From assembly GCA_905250025.1 (NCBI GenBank), contig CAJNOJ010000405.1, positions 16,976-80,975 on the forward strand: a stretch of 64,000 nucleotides of DNA. The letters run 5' to 3'. Shown piece by piece: positions 11,382 to 22,326 of the stretch. This DNA comes from Adineta ricciae. Lineage: Eukaryota; Rotifera; Eurotatoria; Adinetida; Adinetidae. Numbering within the stretch: position 1 is the first letter of the stretch; every line of letters begins with the position of its first letter. The notes beneath the pieces are model-generated. The model saw only the letters and a list, made by a program, of their open reading frames with translations, made no database searches and had not been told where the DNA came from. The position numbers were made by a program, and so were the translations under genes.

Positions 11382-12138
11382 TCAGCGTAGTTTAACATAC
11401 ATTTTTTGGAAAAAAAAGATTGTTAAAGTAAATACAATAGCAACGATGATAATTCCCAACAGAACAGAGAAAAGTCGACTAGTTCGATTAAGAATTGAAT
11501 TTTGATGAGAACGAGTCGTTGAATAAATTATTCTCTTTAATAATTGATTATCATGCAAACGTTCAATATCGATTTTGGCTTGATAGAGTGCGCCTGGAAA
11601 GTCTAATAGTCGAATGAATAATTCAAAATAGAAAATGGAAAAACCTGTTAGAAGTTCTGTATAATTATAGCTGGAATTTTCATTTGTTTGGTTCAATACA
11701 GGCTTATCTACGGTGATTAGCAAACGAATTGAAGACAGCTGATGTTGATTGGCATCGAGTAAATGAATATTATCAATTCCATATCTAGTTCGTACTTAAG
11801 GACATCATAATAGATATACATAGATGAACGACTTACTCGGCATCACAATGAGTATCATGTTTACAAAATTTATTCAAATGCTGAACTATGGATGATCGAG
11901 TTTTATTCCATAAAGAATCATCGTTCCACTAGAGCGGAGTCAGAGATTGATATAAAAGAAAATTTTTAGACAATCTTACGGTCTCTAAAGTCAACCCATC
12001 GAATACGATTGATACGGCCGATGTCGTTTCCAAAGCATCTGTCATATTTACTTCAATATAGATTGAATTTAGTAACTATTCGTTTTTCTTACCGGTGGAC
12101 ACAATTTGAGTTATAATTATCAAGATAAGCAATAACAT
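11382..12138 (-). CDS. Orphan type I single-pass membrane protein, copy 1
   Basis: Five exons on the minus strand (12138-12093, 12038-11980, 11928-11837, 11784-11645, 11593-11382) join in frame to 182 residues. Exon 1 encodes a signal peptide (MLLLILIIITQIVST). The ectodomain is about 115 residues with two close cysteines (FCKHDTHC) and several Asn glycosylation sequons (NKT, NSS, NYT). A single membrane segment (LLGIIIVAIVFTLTIFFF) sits near the C-terminus, leaving a short basic tail. I do not recognise the family. The last intron is 51 bp here, in frame and stop-free, so retention would add a hydrophobic insert; it is longer in copy 2. Confidence 0.65.
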
Positions 12139-13383
12139 CTTCCAATTATCGTTTGAACTTTGGCGTATGTATTTATCTAATATGAATGTCTTTGTGTATG
12201 ACGTGATCGTATTTGCTCTGTTCTTCTTAAATGTCGATGACCATCAGTAAAAAGATGATTTATCTAGTCTACTATTAAAGAGTAATGTAGTCTCATAGAA
12301 GGAAACGAGAAAAGAAGAAGTAGAGAAAGCATTTCTTTCTTTTTCCTTCGTTGTATCGAGCATGCATGGAGATCTAATTGCGATTCTATTCTCTAGAGTT
12401 CGTCTACTACTCATTCAGATGAACTATTGATCTATTACATTATAGATCACTTATATTCCATTGTTTTCCATATTTTTTACAAGAAAACTTTGATCGTGTT
12501 AAATGAAAATGAAGAATATTGTCGAAGTGCAACTGATTCAAGCGAATAATAGAGATACAATCGACTTTTGTTCTTGCGACACATATTGATTCCAGATGGT
12601 GGTATGATGCAGATCGAAGATTATATTGAGCCATTTCAGAACAAATATAATTATGTAAGAACTTCATCAATAGATACTTCAAGTGCAAATAATGGATGCA
12701 TCTCGTTTTCTTTGCTGATGTTTCAACATCGATCTACGAGTATTCTGCTGAACTTTGGCTGTATAAATATCGTGTGTTTGAAGACAATATTGATTTATGT
12801 AAATACTGATTATTTAGTAAAAGACAATTTGACAAAGTGCAGTCGATGGTAAAACAAAATGAATGCATTCTATTCCGTTTAATTCGGAAGGTCACGATGC
12901 CTAGAAGAGTCTATGAAGAGATCGACGCTGTTTTATATCGTTTATAGATAAGAGAAGAAGTGCGTAACGATTACGTTGCTATGATATAGAATCTATATCG
13001 TTTGATTTGCATGTCAAAGGAACAAACCAATGGTGAACTTTGTTCATCCTCACGTTTTCATACGAAAAGTATTCGGATGATATACCATTTTTGATGAAAA
13101 CAAGCCTTGTTTGGCACCAATTAAATGTAGTATTTGGATTATTCCTCGTCTCAAGTTTCTTTCAATGAAACGACGCTGACAAGACATATTTTTATCTTCC
13201 TTCTCTTTCACATACGAATGCACGCACTGAAATCATGATCAGGTGGTATGCTTGTGAAAGCAATACATTAACTATATAAGCGTTCTAAATATACAAATAG
13301 AAGTCAGACCCGTGTCGATAAGTATTCGTGTGCGCGTTCGTTGCTTCACGTATATTCGACTTGTTTTTTTTCCTAGATACGCC
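12139..13383. other. Spacer upstream of SELENBP1, copy 1
   Basis: About 1.2 kb without a convincing gene. A TATATAA box at 13273-13279 is conserved in copy 2 and fits the SELENBP1 promoter; a polypyrimidine-AG acceptor ends at 13376. An open minus-strand frame at 12440-12688 persists in both copies, but most of its differences change amino acids, so it is probably not coding. Confidence 0.5.
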
Positions 13384-13728
13384 ATGCCGTCGGTGTCATC
13401 ATCGTGTTGTAAGAAAGGACCAGGCTACGCGACTCCACTTGATGCTATGCAAAATGGTCCCCGCGAAAAAGTCTTATACGTTGCAATGGTTTCATGCCAA
13501 GAAAATCAACCTGATTATTTAGCAACGATTGATGCTGATCCGGATTCTCCAGACTATCAAAAAGTTATCAGTCGATTGTATTCTCCAAATATAAACGATG
13601 AATTTCATCACTTCGGATGGAATGCTTGTTCGTCGTGTCATGATGATTGTAGCAAAGAACGACGATTTATTGTCTTGGGTGGCTTTAAATCATCGAATAT
13701 CTACATCCCAGACAGACAAGACCCTTAA
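13384..13728 (+). pseudogene. SELENBP1: SELENBP1, copy 1, truncated at 13707
   Basis: The reading frame starts like the intact copy (MPSVSSSCCKKGPGYATPLDA; GWNACSSC) but after 108 residues (CTACATC at 13701-13707) the sequence switches to unrelated motif-rich DNA, giving PDRQDP and a stop at 13726-13728. Everything 3' of this is absent up to the N at 13896. Either an insertion disrupted this allele or the contig ended inside an unassembled repeat. Confidence 0.85.
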
Positions 13729-13895
13729 AAAAACGTGTAAAAACGCGTTGAAAATTCATTAACGCGTAAAAAAAACGGGAAAAGCGCACATTTTCAGGCA
13801 CAAAAATGCGTTAAAAACTAAGTTTATACGCGTTTGTCTGCGTGAAAATATGCGTTTTTCCTGGTTTTTACGCGGTAATGGTTTAACCCGTAAAA
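13708..13895. mobile_element. 188-bp motif-rich segment at the break, possible transposon end
   Basis: It is absent from the corresponding place in copy 2. It starts CCAGACAGACAAGACCC and contains many variants of AACGCGTAAAAA in both orientations, for example ACGCGTTGAAAA, AACGCGTAAAAAAAACGGG, TGCGTTAAAAA, TACGCGTTTG, ATGCGTTTTT, TTTTTACGCGG. Dense subterminal repeats in both orientations are typical of DNA-transposon ends. The other end is missing, so target-site duplication and terminal inverted repeats cannot be checked. Confidence 0.4.
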
Positions 13896-13896
13896 N
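13896..13896. other. Single N, scaffold join
   Basis: One undetermined base separates the motif-rich segment from the first base of the second block copy. It marks a contig junction, so the spacing and adjacency of the two copies are not established. Confidence 0.9.
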
Positions 13897-13900
13897 TTAG

Positions 13901-14367
13901 TTGTTACTCGATTCGACAGTTCATCCACCGGAGCCTACAGGTCGTGAAACTCTTCGGTATGTTTGAAGTCATACGAGAAAAAAATGAAGAGTACTGTCAT
14001 TGTTCGTTTTAGGCATAGTTTAAAACAAGAACGCGAGAAAAATATCGTTTTAAATAAAAAATTACTTGACCATTACCTTTTAACAAATGCAATCGATTTA
14101 CAAATTTTACCGATAGATTTTAATAATAGTAATTTTCCATCTCAACAAGCTTTTCTTTCTCCAAATCAATCGCTTCTTGTTCCGCAACAACAAAATATGT
14201 CGACCCCGAATGACCCTTCGCGCGTCTTAATCATCCATTCACCTAAAACCCCGATTTGCTGTGCGAATCTTAATCAAACCATCACATCGCCCAGTTCACT
14301 TGCTTTGAAGCAACAACTTAAACTAGCCGGTTCGAATATACATCGTCATTATTCCAGTATTATTTAA
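13901..14367 (+). pseudogene. WEE1: WEE1 3' exons only, copy 2
   Basis: Corresponds to WEE1 exons 2 and 3 (13901-13956 and 14013-14367). The kinase-domain exon is missing because the contig begins at the exon 2 acceptor. The tail reading frame is intact with a few changes (for example H to P and T to I), as expected for an allele whose 5' part was not placed rather than for a decaying pseudogene. Confidence 0.8.
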
Positions 14368-14898
14368 AGAAGAATCCAGTTTAGCCATAAAACTTCCAAA
14401 CAAAAAAGTTCGAATGCTCGTTGAAATAGTAAAAGAGTTTCTACCACGAGTCATTTTTCCTGTAAATATTTGATTGATTCAAAAATCATTGAGTAAATAT
14501 CTTTGATACTATTGTATTTTTCTATTTTCTTGTTTTTCATTGTGTAGATTAAGGCATATATCTGTTCGATATTTTTCTACTCTCGCCATCCCTAGTCGCG
14601 ATTGTCAGTAGATATATGTACATGTACGAGGATGTTCAGTTTTGTATTTTTCTCGCATTTGCTTCTTTCCAAAAGTTATGATATGATAGTAATAATGATA
14701 ATATAAAGCAAAAGAACTAATACGTTTGTTTTTCTTTTAATTTTGAAGAAGTGTAGACGGTAAAACTGTCAATGAAAATGTCAATTATGTTGTTTTTTTC
14801 TTTCGAATATCGTGATATATTTCATTGTCTTTTACTAATTTGAATCTAATGAAATCGAATGGTACTTCTTACTTTTAGATCAACGAACGAATACAAGA

Positions 14899-15795
14899 AT
14901 GACAATTTGTAGTCTTTGTCCAATTAGTTTGATAGCTATCTTCGTATTCATCTATATTCTCGTACAATATGTTCTTAATGAAAAACAGATCTATATGCTC
15001 AAGTACGGTCTGTATACGGGTTTCGTCATGCTGTTGTCCGTCATTATTATCCCTGTGTTTTTGATTCGGCCGCGCAATGCGCTTAATATTCGTATTGCTT
15101 CATTGATTCTCAATCCTGTTTTCACTCTATTTGGCACGAAGTATCGATTGGAGGACGCAACAGTTTTGGATAAAGAAGGACCGTGTGTAATTGTTGCTAA
15201 TCATCAATCGTCGATAGATTTCATAGGCATGATGAGACTTTGGCCGGAGCATATACGTTATTGTACAATTCTGGCGAAAAAAGAGTTATTTTATGCATTT
15301 CCGTTCGGTTTAACGGCATGGTTAGCAGGTTTAGAATATGTGGATCGGAAGAATCGCGAACGATCAAGTGAAACGATGCGGCAGGTCACGAAAAAAGTCC
15401 AAGAGAAATCATTGCGGTTATGGGTTTTTCCCGAAGGTAATCACTAGACGATGTAAAGTGCGAACATACTCTACTTTTTTTATATAGGAACACGAAATAT
15501 GACGGAGACGTTTCTCCCATTCAAATTTGGCGCTTTTCGTTTGGCTATTGATGCTCAAGTGCCAATTGTTCCCGTCGTTTTTTCGTCATACAAATCAATC
15601 TACAATGCTGACAAAGCCAGTCATAGCTATTTCTGGCGTCCCGGATGCGTTACGATTAAATGTCTCGAACCCATCGAAACAAAAGGCATGACTATCGAAA
15701 AAGATCTGGCGCGCTTAACCGAAATGACTCGGCAACGAATGATGAATGCATATCAAACTATTAAAACGATTACAAATGACAAAAAAGACGAATAA
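14899..15795 (+). CDS. AGPAT: 1-acyl-sn-glycerol-3-phosphate acyltransferase, copy 2
   Basis: Exons 14899-15436 and 15488-15795 encode 281 residues, about 97% identical to copy 1. NHQSSID and the spliced FPEGTR motif are preserved, and differences are mostly conservative (N/D, T/A, V/I). The TTTTAG acceptor 20 nt before the ATG is kept. Confidence 0.93.
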
Positions 15796-16044
15796 GAATT
15801 ATCAGATAAACAAATCTAGTGAGCCGAGAAACAGTTTTTACGTACCTTTTTTGATTCTCGAGAGTCGATTGAATATGCAATAGTCTTCCTCTTTTTATTT
15901 TCGTTGTGCGTCTGTGTTTTCCCGTGATTTATTCGATGTATCTGAATATGTTGAAGTGCATCTGTTTTATGTGCATTTCATTAATGATAATGAATAAAAT
16001 AAATAATTTTAATAATGGAACAATTGAAAAACTGTTTTGAAGTT

Positions 16045-17112
16045 ATGTTTAGTGGAATGAAGATGAATCAACAGAGCTGTACAAACACGTAATAATTTTT
16101 GAAAATTATTTGCTCCGGATAAAATTCTTTTTCTTATCGAATAGACCGATTTCATCATCGATTATCAGAGATGTTTGCGATGATAGTTTGTTGAATGGAA
16201 TATGTGAGAACAATAATTGTGATCAATTACATTTGACAGAATCAATTCAACTCACCGATGGTCATTTTCACGATCGTTTATTGAATGAAGCTTGGTCTTG
16301 CACGATTGAATCAATTGAAAATATCGAACAATTCATCGGAATAACAAATGTTCACAAACCATTCATGTGGGATGAGACATTCTCTATCATTCCTGAAACT
16401 CTCAAATCGAAAGTACTTGTTCACTGATAAATCGCAAGTAGACAAAAAAAAGCCTTGTTCTTTTCAGATTCGACTTTATGAAACATACGGTATTCATCCT
16501 CGCTATCTGGGAACTCATCCATTCAATGATTTACTTTGTCTTCGGCATCTTATTCAAACACGTCCGATGGTCGCCGTTGGTGAATGTGGCCTCGATTTCC
16601 TCAACGCTGAACAATTATCGTTACAGATGGAAATATTCGCCTCACAAATCAAATTGGCAAATGAATTTCATTTACCATTAGTCGTTCATTGTCGTCAAAT
16701 GGATCAACAATTGTTTGATATTCTGAAACGAACTGTGTTGGATGGCTCTATGAAAATCCAATGGCATTGTTGCCATTCAAGAGGTACATCGATCTATCGA
16801 GAATTTCTCGATTATTTTCCATCGAGTATCTTGAGTATCGGTGGTATGTGCTGTCGTACGAGTGAAAGCATCCTGCACGACTTCATACGCGAATTGCATG
16901 AAACAGGAAATCAACGAAGAGTTGTATTGGAAACGGATTCACCTTATTTGAAATCATCTTCTGTACTCATCAACAAAGAGAATAACTGTCCGATGTTAGG
17001 CATATTAGCAGTTAGTGCTTATATAACAAAGCATGTCCTCAGAAATGATCAATGGGCAAATCTTTTGAAAAGAAATACAAATGTTCTTCAACAATTTTTT
17101 AATTTAAAATGA
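16045..17112 (+). CDS. TatD-family metal-dependent deoxyribonuclease, copy 2
   Basis: Exons 16045-16088, 16145-16412 and 16468-17112, with the same lengths and phases as copy 1, give 318 residues. All metal-binding and catalytic motifs (DGHFHD, GECGLD, VVHCR, HCCHS, ETDSPYL) are unchanged. Substitutions lie outside them. Confidence 0.87.
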
Positions 17113-17156
17113 AAGTTGTACTTATTGTTATGAACTCAATGAAACCTATTTTCTAG

Positions 17157-17981
17157 ATGTCATCTCACGGCTTGCCTTCGCCGAGACGATTTCGTATAGG
17201 CACCGTGAACGTTCATTCGTTTCGGAGTCCGTTTTCTCGGAAAAGTAATGCGAAAGTATTGGCAACAATCCTTGCTCCCTACAATCTCGATGTCCTCGCC
17301 GTCGAAGAAATGCGCCATGATGATAATTGGACTATCCTTCATGAACAACTGTCATTAAACCACACAGCTGTTGGATTAAGCGGCGGTGTATCTTTCGGGA
17401 ATGCGATTGCATCGCGTTATCCGATTGCCGAAGAGCACAATCAAATAACACAACAACAATACACAGGTGGTACTCGGGCTATGCTTCGTTGTCGTTTTGG
17501 TGGCGATCATCCGTTTGTTCAAAAGCGAACGTTCGCTGTGACACACTTAGATCACTTTGATGAAGATGATCGTTTGTTGCAGTTGAAAGAATTCTCGATG
17601 GATAAAGGCGATATTGATATTCTGGTTGGCGATCTGAATGCACTTGCAAAAGATGATTATACCGATGACTATTTGAACGAAGTCGTGGGAACAAAACGAG
17701 AATTGAGTGGATGGGAGCAGCCGAGATTCGAATTGATTCAATCATTAGTTCAAACCTACGGCTTTCAGGATACGTTCCGACAAATCAATCCGCATTTTCA
17801 AAATACAAAAGTAGTCACATGTCCATACGGCACACGAATCGATTATATCCTTCACCGGCCACTCTCAAATGATCTATGGAAACTAACCGAATGCTTTATA
17901 GTCGACACACGGCGATCTACCGATCACAACGCGATTGTCGCAACTTTTGAATGCACATCATCGATAGATCTTTCTAATTGA
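17157..17981 (+). CDS. Endonuclease/exonuclease/phosphatase-family protein, copy 2
   Basis: 274 residues with the same EEP motifs as copy 1 (TVNVHS, AVEEM, VGDLNAL, RIDYIL, STDHNA). About 16 residues differ, a higher rate than in the acyltransferase, but none is a catalytic residue. The ATG again directly follows TTTTCTAG, 44 bp after the TatD stop. Confidence 0.82.
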   Translation: MSSHGLPSPRRFRIGTVNVHSFRSPFSRKSNAKVLATILAPYNLDVLAVEEMRHDDNWTILHEQLSLNHTAVGLSGGVSFGNAIASRYPIAEEHNQITQQQYTGGTRAMLRCRFGGDHPFVQKRTFAVTHLDHFDEDDRLLQLKEFSMDKGDIDILVGDLNALAKDDYTDDYLNEVVGTKRELSGWEQPRFELIQSLVQTYGFQDTFRQINPHFQNTKVVTCPYGTRIDYILHRPLSNDLWKLTECFIVDTRRSTDHNAIVATFECTSSIDLSN

Positions 17982-18213
17982 CGTTAAGAATAAACAAATC
18001 ATGTATCATGTATATATATATATATAGGAAAGCTTTTCTCTTCTCATCAACATCGAATTTAGGATAGTTTACTTAAAATGTCACGAATGTAAAACGGACG
18101 TCGACTGACAATCGTCGTCTTGCGCTTGTTGACGTGTATGTGTACCTTGAAATATTTTTGAATAGTGATGTTGACGACTAGAAGAGAGAAAATTCGTTTG
18201 GAAGACAACTTGG

Positions 18214-18974
18214 TTAGCATAGTTTAACATACATTTTTTGAAAAGAAAAGATTGTTAAAGCGAATACAATAGCAACGATGATAATTCCCAACAGGACAGA
18301 CAAAAGTCGACTAGTTCGATTAAGAATTGAATTTTGATGAGAACGAGTCGTTGAATAAATTATTCTCTTTAATAATTGATTATCATGCAAACGTTCAATA
18401 TCGATTTTGGCTTGATAGAGTGCGCCTGGAAAGTTTAATAGTTGAATGAATAATTCAAAATAGAAAATAAAAAAAAAACCTGTTAGAAGTTCTGTATAAT
18501 TATAGCTGGAATTTTCATTTGTTTGATTTAATACAGGCTTATCTACGGTGATTAGCAAACGAATTGAAGACAGTGCATGCTGATTGGCATCGAGTAAATG
18601 GATATTATCAATTCCATATCTAGTTCGTACTTTAGGACATCATAATAGATGTACATAGATGAACAACTTACTCGGCATCACAATGAATATCATGTTTACA
18701 AAATTTATTCAAATGTTGAACTATTGATAATCGAGTTTTATTCCATAAAGAATCGTCGTTCCACTAGAGCGGAGTCAGAGATTGATACAAAAGGGAATTT
18801 TTCGACAATCTTACGGTCTCTAAAGTCAACCCATCGAATACAATTGATACGGCCGATGTCGTTTCCAAAGCATCTGTTTCATGTACTCCAATATAGATTG
18901 AATTTAGTAAACTATTCGTTTTTCTTACCGATGGACACAATTTGACTCATAATTATCAAGACAAGCAATAACAT
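18214..18974 (-). CDS. Orphan type I single-pass membrane protein, copy 2
   Basis: Same five-exon organisation as copy 1, starting at ATG 18974 with a signal peptide and ending at 18214 after the membrane segment. The last intron, rich in A on the plus strand near 18470, is longer than in copy 1 but still in frame. Splice sites and signal peptide are conserved; substitutions are frequent in the ectodomain. Confidence 0.62.
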
Positions 18975-20245
18975 CTTCCAATTATCGTTTGAACTTTGGC
19001 GTATGTATTTATCTAATATGAATATCTTTGTGAATGACGTGATCGTATTTGCTCTGTTCTTCTTAAATGTCGATGACCATCAGTAAAAAGGATGATTTAT
19101 CTATTCTACTATTAAAGAGTAATATAGTCTCATAGAAGGAAACGAGAAAAGAAGAAGTAGAGAAAGAATTTCTTTCTTTTCTCTTCGTTGTATCGAGCAT
19201 GCATAGAGATCTAATTGCGATTCTATTCTCTAGAGTTCGTCTACTACTCATTCAGATGAACTATTGATATATTACATTATAGATCACTTATATTCCGTTG
19301 TTTCCCATATTTTTTACAAGAAAACTTTGATCGTGTTAAATGAAAATGAAGAATATTGTCGAAGTGCAACTGATTCAAGCGAATAATAGAGATACAATCG
19401 ACTTTTGTTCTTGTTACACATATTGATTCCAGATGATGGAATGATGCAGATCGACGATTATATTGAGCCATTTTAGAACAAATATAATTATGTAAGAACT
19501 TCATCAATAGATACTTCAAGTGCGAATAATGGATGCATCTCGTTTTCTTTTCTGATGTTTCACCATCGATCCACGAGTATTCTGCTGAACTTTGGCTCTA
19601 TAAATATCGTGTGTTCAAAGGCAATATTGATTTATGTAAATACTGATTATTTAGTAAAAGACAATTTGATAAAGTGCAGTCGATGGTAATGACAAAATGA
19701 ATGCATTCTGTTTCGTTTAATTCGGAAGGTCACGATGCCTAAAAGAGTCTATGAAGAGATCGACGTTTTTTTGTGTCGTTTATAGATAAGAGAATAAGTG
19801 TGTAACGATTACGTTGCTATGCTATAGAATCTATATCGTTTGATTTGCATGTGAAAGGAACAAGTCAATGGTGAACTTTATTCATCCTCACGTTTTCGTA
19901 CGAAAATTACCCGGATGACATACCATTTTTGATGAAAATAAGTCTTGCTTGGCATCAATTAAATGTATTATTTGCATTGAAGCACACAACAGTATTTGGA
20001 TTATTCGTCGTCTCAAGTTTCTTCCAATGAAACGATGCTGACAAGACGTATTTTTATCTTCTTTCTTTTTCACATACGAATGCACGCACTGAAATCATGA
20101 TTAGGTGGTAGGCTTGTGAAAACAATACATTAACTATATAAGCGTTCGACACACACAAATAGAAGTCGGACTCGTGTCGATAAATATTCGTGTGCGCGTT
20201 CTTTGTTTCACGTGCATTCGACTTGTTTTTTTTCCTAGATACGTC
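18975..20245. other. Spacer upstream of SELENBP1, copy 2
   Basis: Homologous to 12139-13383. The TATATAA box (20135-20141) and the polypyrimidine-AG (to 20238) before SELENBP1 are conserved. No gene is recognised. Confidence 0.5.
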
Positions 20246-21723
20246 ATGCCGTCGGCGTCATCATCGTGTTGTAAAAAGGGACCGGGCTATGCAACTCCAC
20301 TCGATGCTATGCAAAATGGTCCCCGCGAAAAAGTCCTATACGTTGCAATGGTTTCATGCCAAGAAGATCAACCTGATTATTTAGCAACGATTGATGCTGA
20401 TCCGGATTCTCCAGATTATCAAAAAGTTATCAGTCGATTGTATTCTCCAAATATAAACGATGAATTTCATCACTTCGGATGGAATGCTTGTTCATCGTGT
20501 CATGATGATTGTAGCAAAGAACGACGATTTATTGTCTTGGGTGGCTTTAAATCATCGAATATCTACATCATTGATACAGCAGACGCAAGAAAGCCAAGTT
20601 TATATAAAACGATTGATTCCGCTGAATTGAAAAAATTCAATTTAAGCGCACCACATACAGTACATTGTTTAGGCAGTGGAGAAATCATGATTTCCTGTTT
20701 AGGAAATGCGAAAGGTGAATTGCCTGGTGGTTTTATTTTATTAAATGAAAATTTCGAAGTCACTGGACGATGGAATCGTGGAGAAGTCCCATCAAATGTT
20801 CAATTTTATTATGACTTTTGGTACAAACCACGACACAATATCATGGTTAGTAGCGAATGGGCGGCTCCGAATGTATTCGACAAAGGTAATGCGATATCTG
20901 CTATAGTTTCGTGAAATAAAACGAACCGATTTTTTAAGGTTTCAATCCGAACGATGTTGCTTTAAATAAATACGGTCATTCATTACACTTTTGGGATTGG
21001 TCGAAGCGTGAATATTTGAAAACAGTTGATCTTGGCAAGGATGGCTTGATTCCTCTTGAATTACGTTTTTGTCATAATCCACCTACTCCGTATGGTTATG
21101 TGGTATGTGCGTTGGGTAGTTCCGTTTTTCGATTTTATCAGGATCCATCCAATGAATGGCAAGTTGAAAAAGTTATTCAAGTGGAAAGTCTAACTGGTGA
21201 TGATGGACAGCCCGTTCCGGCTATCATTTCCGATATGCTCATTTCCTTGAACGATAAATACAGTAGGTGAACTCGTTTGACAAACGATTATTACAATCAT
21301 TAATCTTTCTTTCTAGTCTACTTCTGTAATTGGTTTCATGGAGATGTTCGTCAATATGATATTACTGATCCGGCTAAGCCAAAACTAACCGGACAAGTTT
21401 GGCTTGGAGGTTTAACCAAAACTGGCAGTGATTATAATGACAACCGTTCGCTTCATGGCGGACCTCAAATGATTCAATTATCGGTCGATGGTAAACGTCT
21501 GTATGTCACTAATTCGCTGTACTCGTCATGGGACGATCAATTCTATCCAGGAATTCGGCAAGATGGTTCGTATTTAGCAAAAATCGATTGCGATAGTGAA
21601 AATGGCGGCATGAAATTGGACCAAGCATTCTATATGTCCTTTAAAAATGAACCACACGGTCCAGCGCGTGCCCATGAAGTGCGCTACCCAGGTGGTGATT
21701 GTACATCGGACATCTGGATTTGA
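20246..21723 (+). CDS. SELENBP1: Selenium-binding protein 1 / methanethiol oxidase
   Basis: Three exons (20246-20885, 20939-21262, 21317-21723) encode 456 residues (human 472). Conserved stretches include GPGYATPLDAM, DELHH-like NDEFHHFGWNACSSC (the Cys pair), APHTVHCLGSGEIMIS, SSEWAAPNVF, DGLIPLELRFCHNP, NWFHGDVRQYDI, GGPQMIQLS, and the C-terminus GGDCTSDIWI. Family members oxidise methanethiol to H2S, H2O2 and formaldehyde in the cytosol, with a copper centre. Like human SELENBP1 it needs no selenocysteine. This is the only full-length copy in the window. Confidence 0.95.
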
Positions 21724-22326
21724 AAAAAAACTTTTATACTTACTTTATTTCTCTCAGTATATAGTTGGATATTTTTAGTAGAAAGAAGAAGAACATTAAT
21801 AAAGATTTGAAATAAAACTAGTCTACTATTCTTTATAAGTATGTTGTATACATCTGGAAGTAGTCGGCTTTCTCTCATCGGATGATGACCCATAGCAGTC
21901 AAGGAATTTCATATAACACACGAATCAAATCATTATTTTTATTCAATTCAAACTAGTTTCCATACAATTTTTTTGAATAATCGAACGTCATCGAAGTGAG
22001 TAACAACTGTTAAAGTTTGATTTGCTACATTTAGTAGAAATCAGTCTATTCTATTTGTGCCCCTTCAATCGATGATTCATCCCTTCAATATGATTCGCTA
22101 TTAACTATTAACAATGAAAACGACCAGAGGAGGTTTACCATTCATTCGATCATATTTATCCATTCATATGCACGATTTGGTTACTACTAAGATTACATCA
22201 GAAGAGAAAAGAAAAGGACCAGATACAAATGATAGAATATCCAAACTAGGTATTTCAAACATTTGCATTCAATGATAATAATAATCACGAACGATATCAT
22301 GTTTTCTTTCTAGTTGTTACATCGAC
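21724..22326. other. Spacer, SELENBP1 to UBIAD1
   Basis: AT-rich, with AATAAA-type signals near 21798 and 21812. No gene seen. It ends with a CTTTCTAG acceptor 13 nt before the UBIAD1 ATG. Confidence 0.5.

Larger units (their letters stand above)
7069..13707. repeat. Duplicated block, copy 1 (6.6 kb)
   Basis: From TTAGTTGTTACTCG in the last WEE1 introns to CTACATC inside SELENBP1, this block recurs in the same order and orientation at 13897-20569. Differences are scattered substitutions (a few percent), short indels and TA-repeat length changes. All complete reading frames are intact in both copies. Read-level data are needed to tell a real tandem duplication from two haplotypes joined by the scaffolder. 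Confidence 0.9.
13897..20569. repeat. Duplicated block, copy 2 (6.7 kb)
   Basis: Colinear with 7069-13707, starting at the WEE1 intron-exon boundary and continuing past the copy 1 break into the intact SELENBP1. It carries small indels, including a roughly 24-bp insertion near 19975. Reading frames of the four complete genes are intact. Confidence 0.9.

Noticed and set aside
12440..12688. 82-codon minus-strand frame present in both block copies
   Set aside because: The differences between copies are mainly amino-acid changing, there is no signal or domain, and its persistence is explained by the recent copy relationship.
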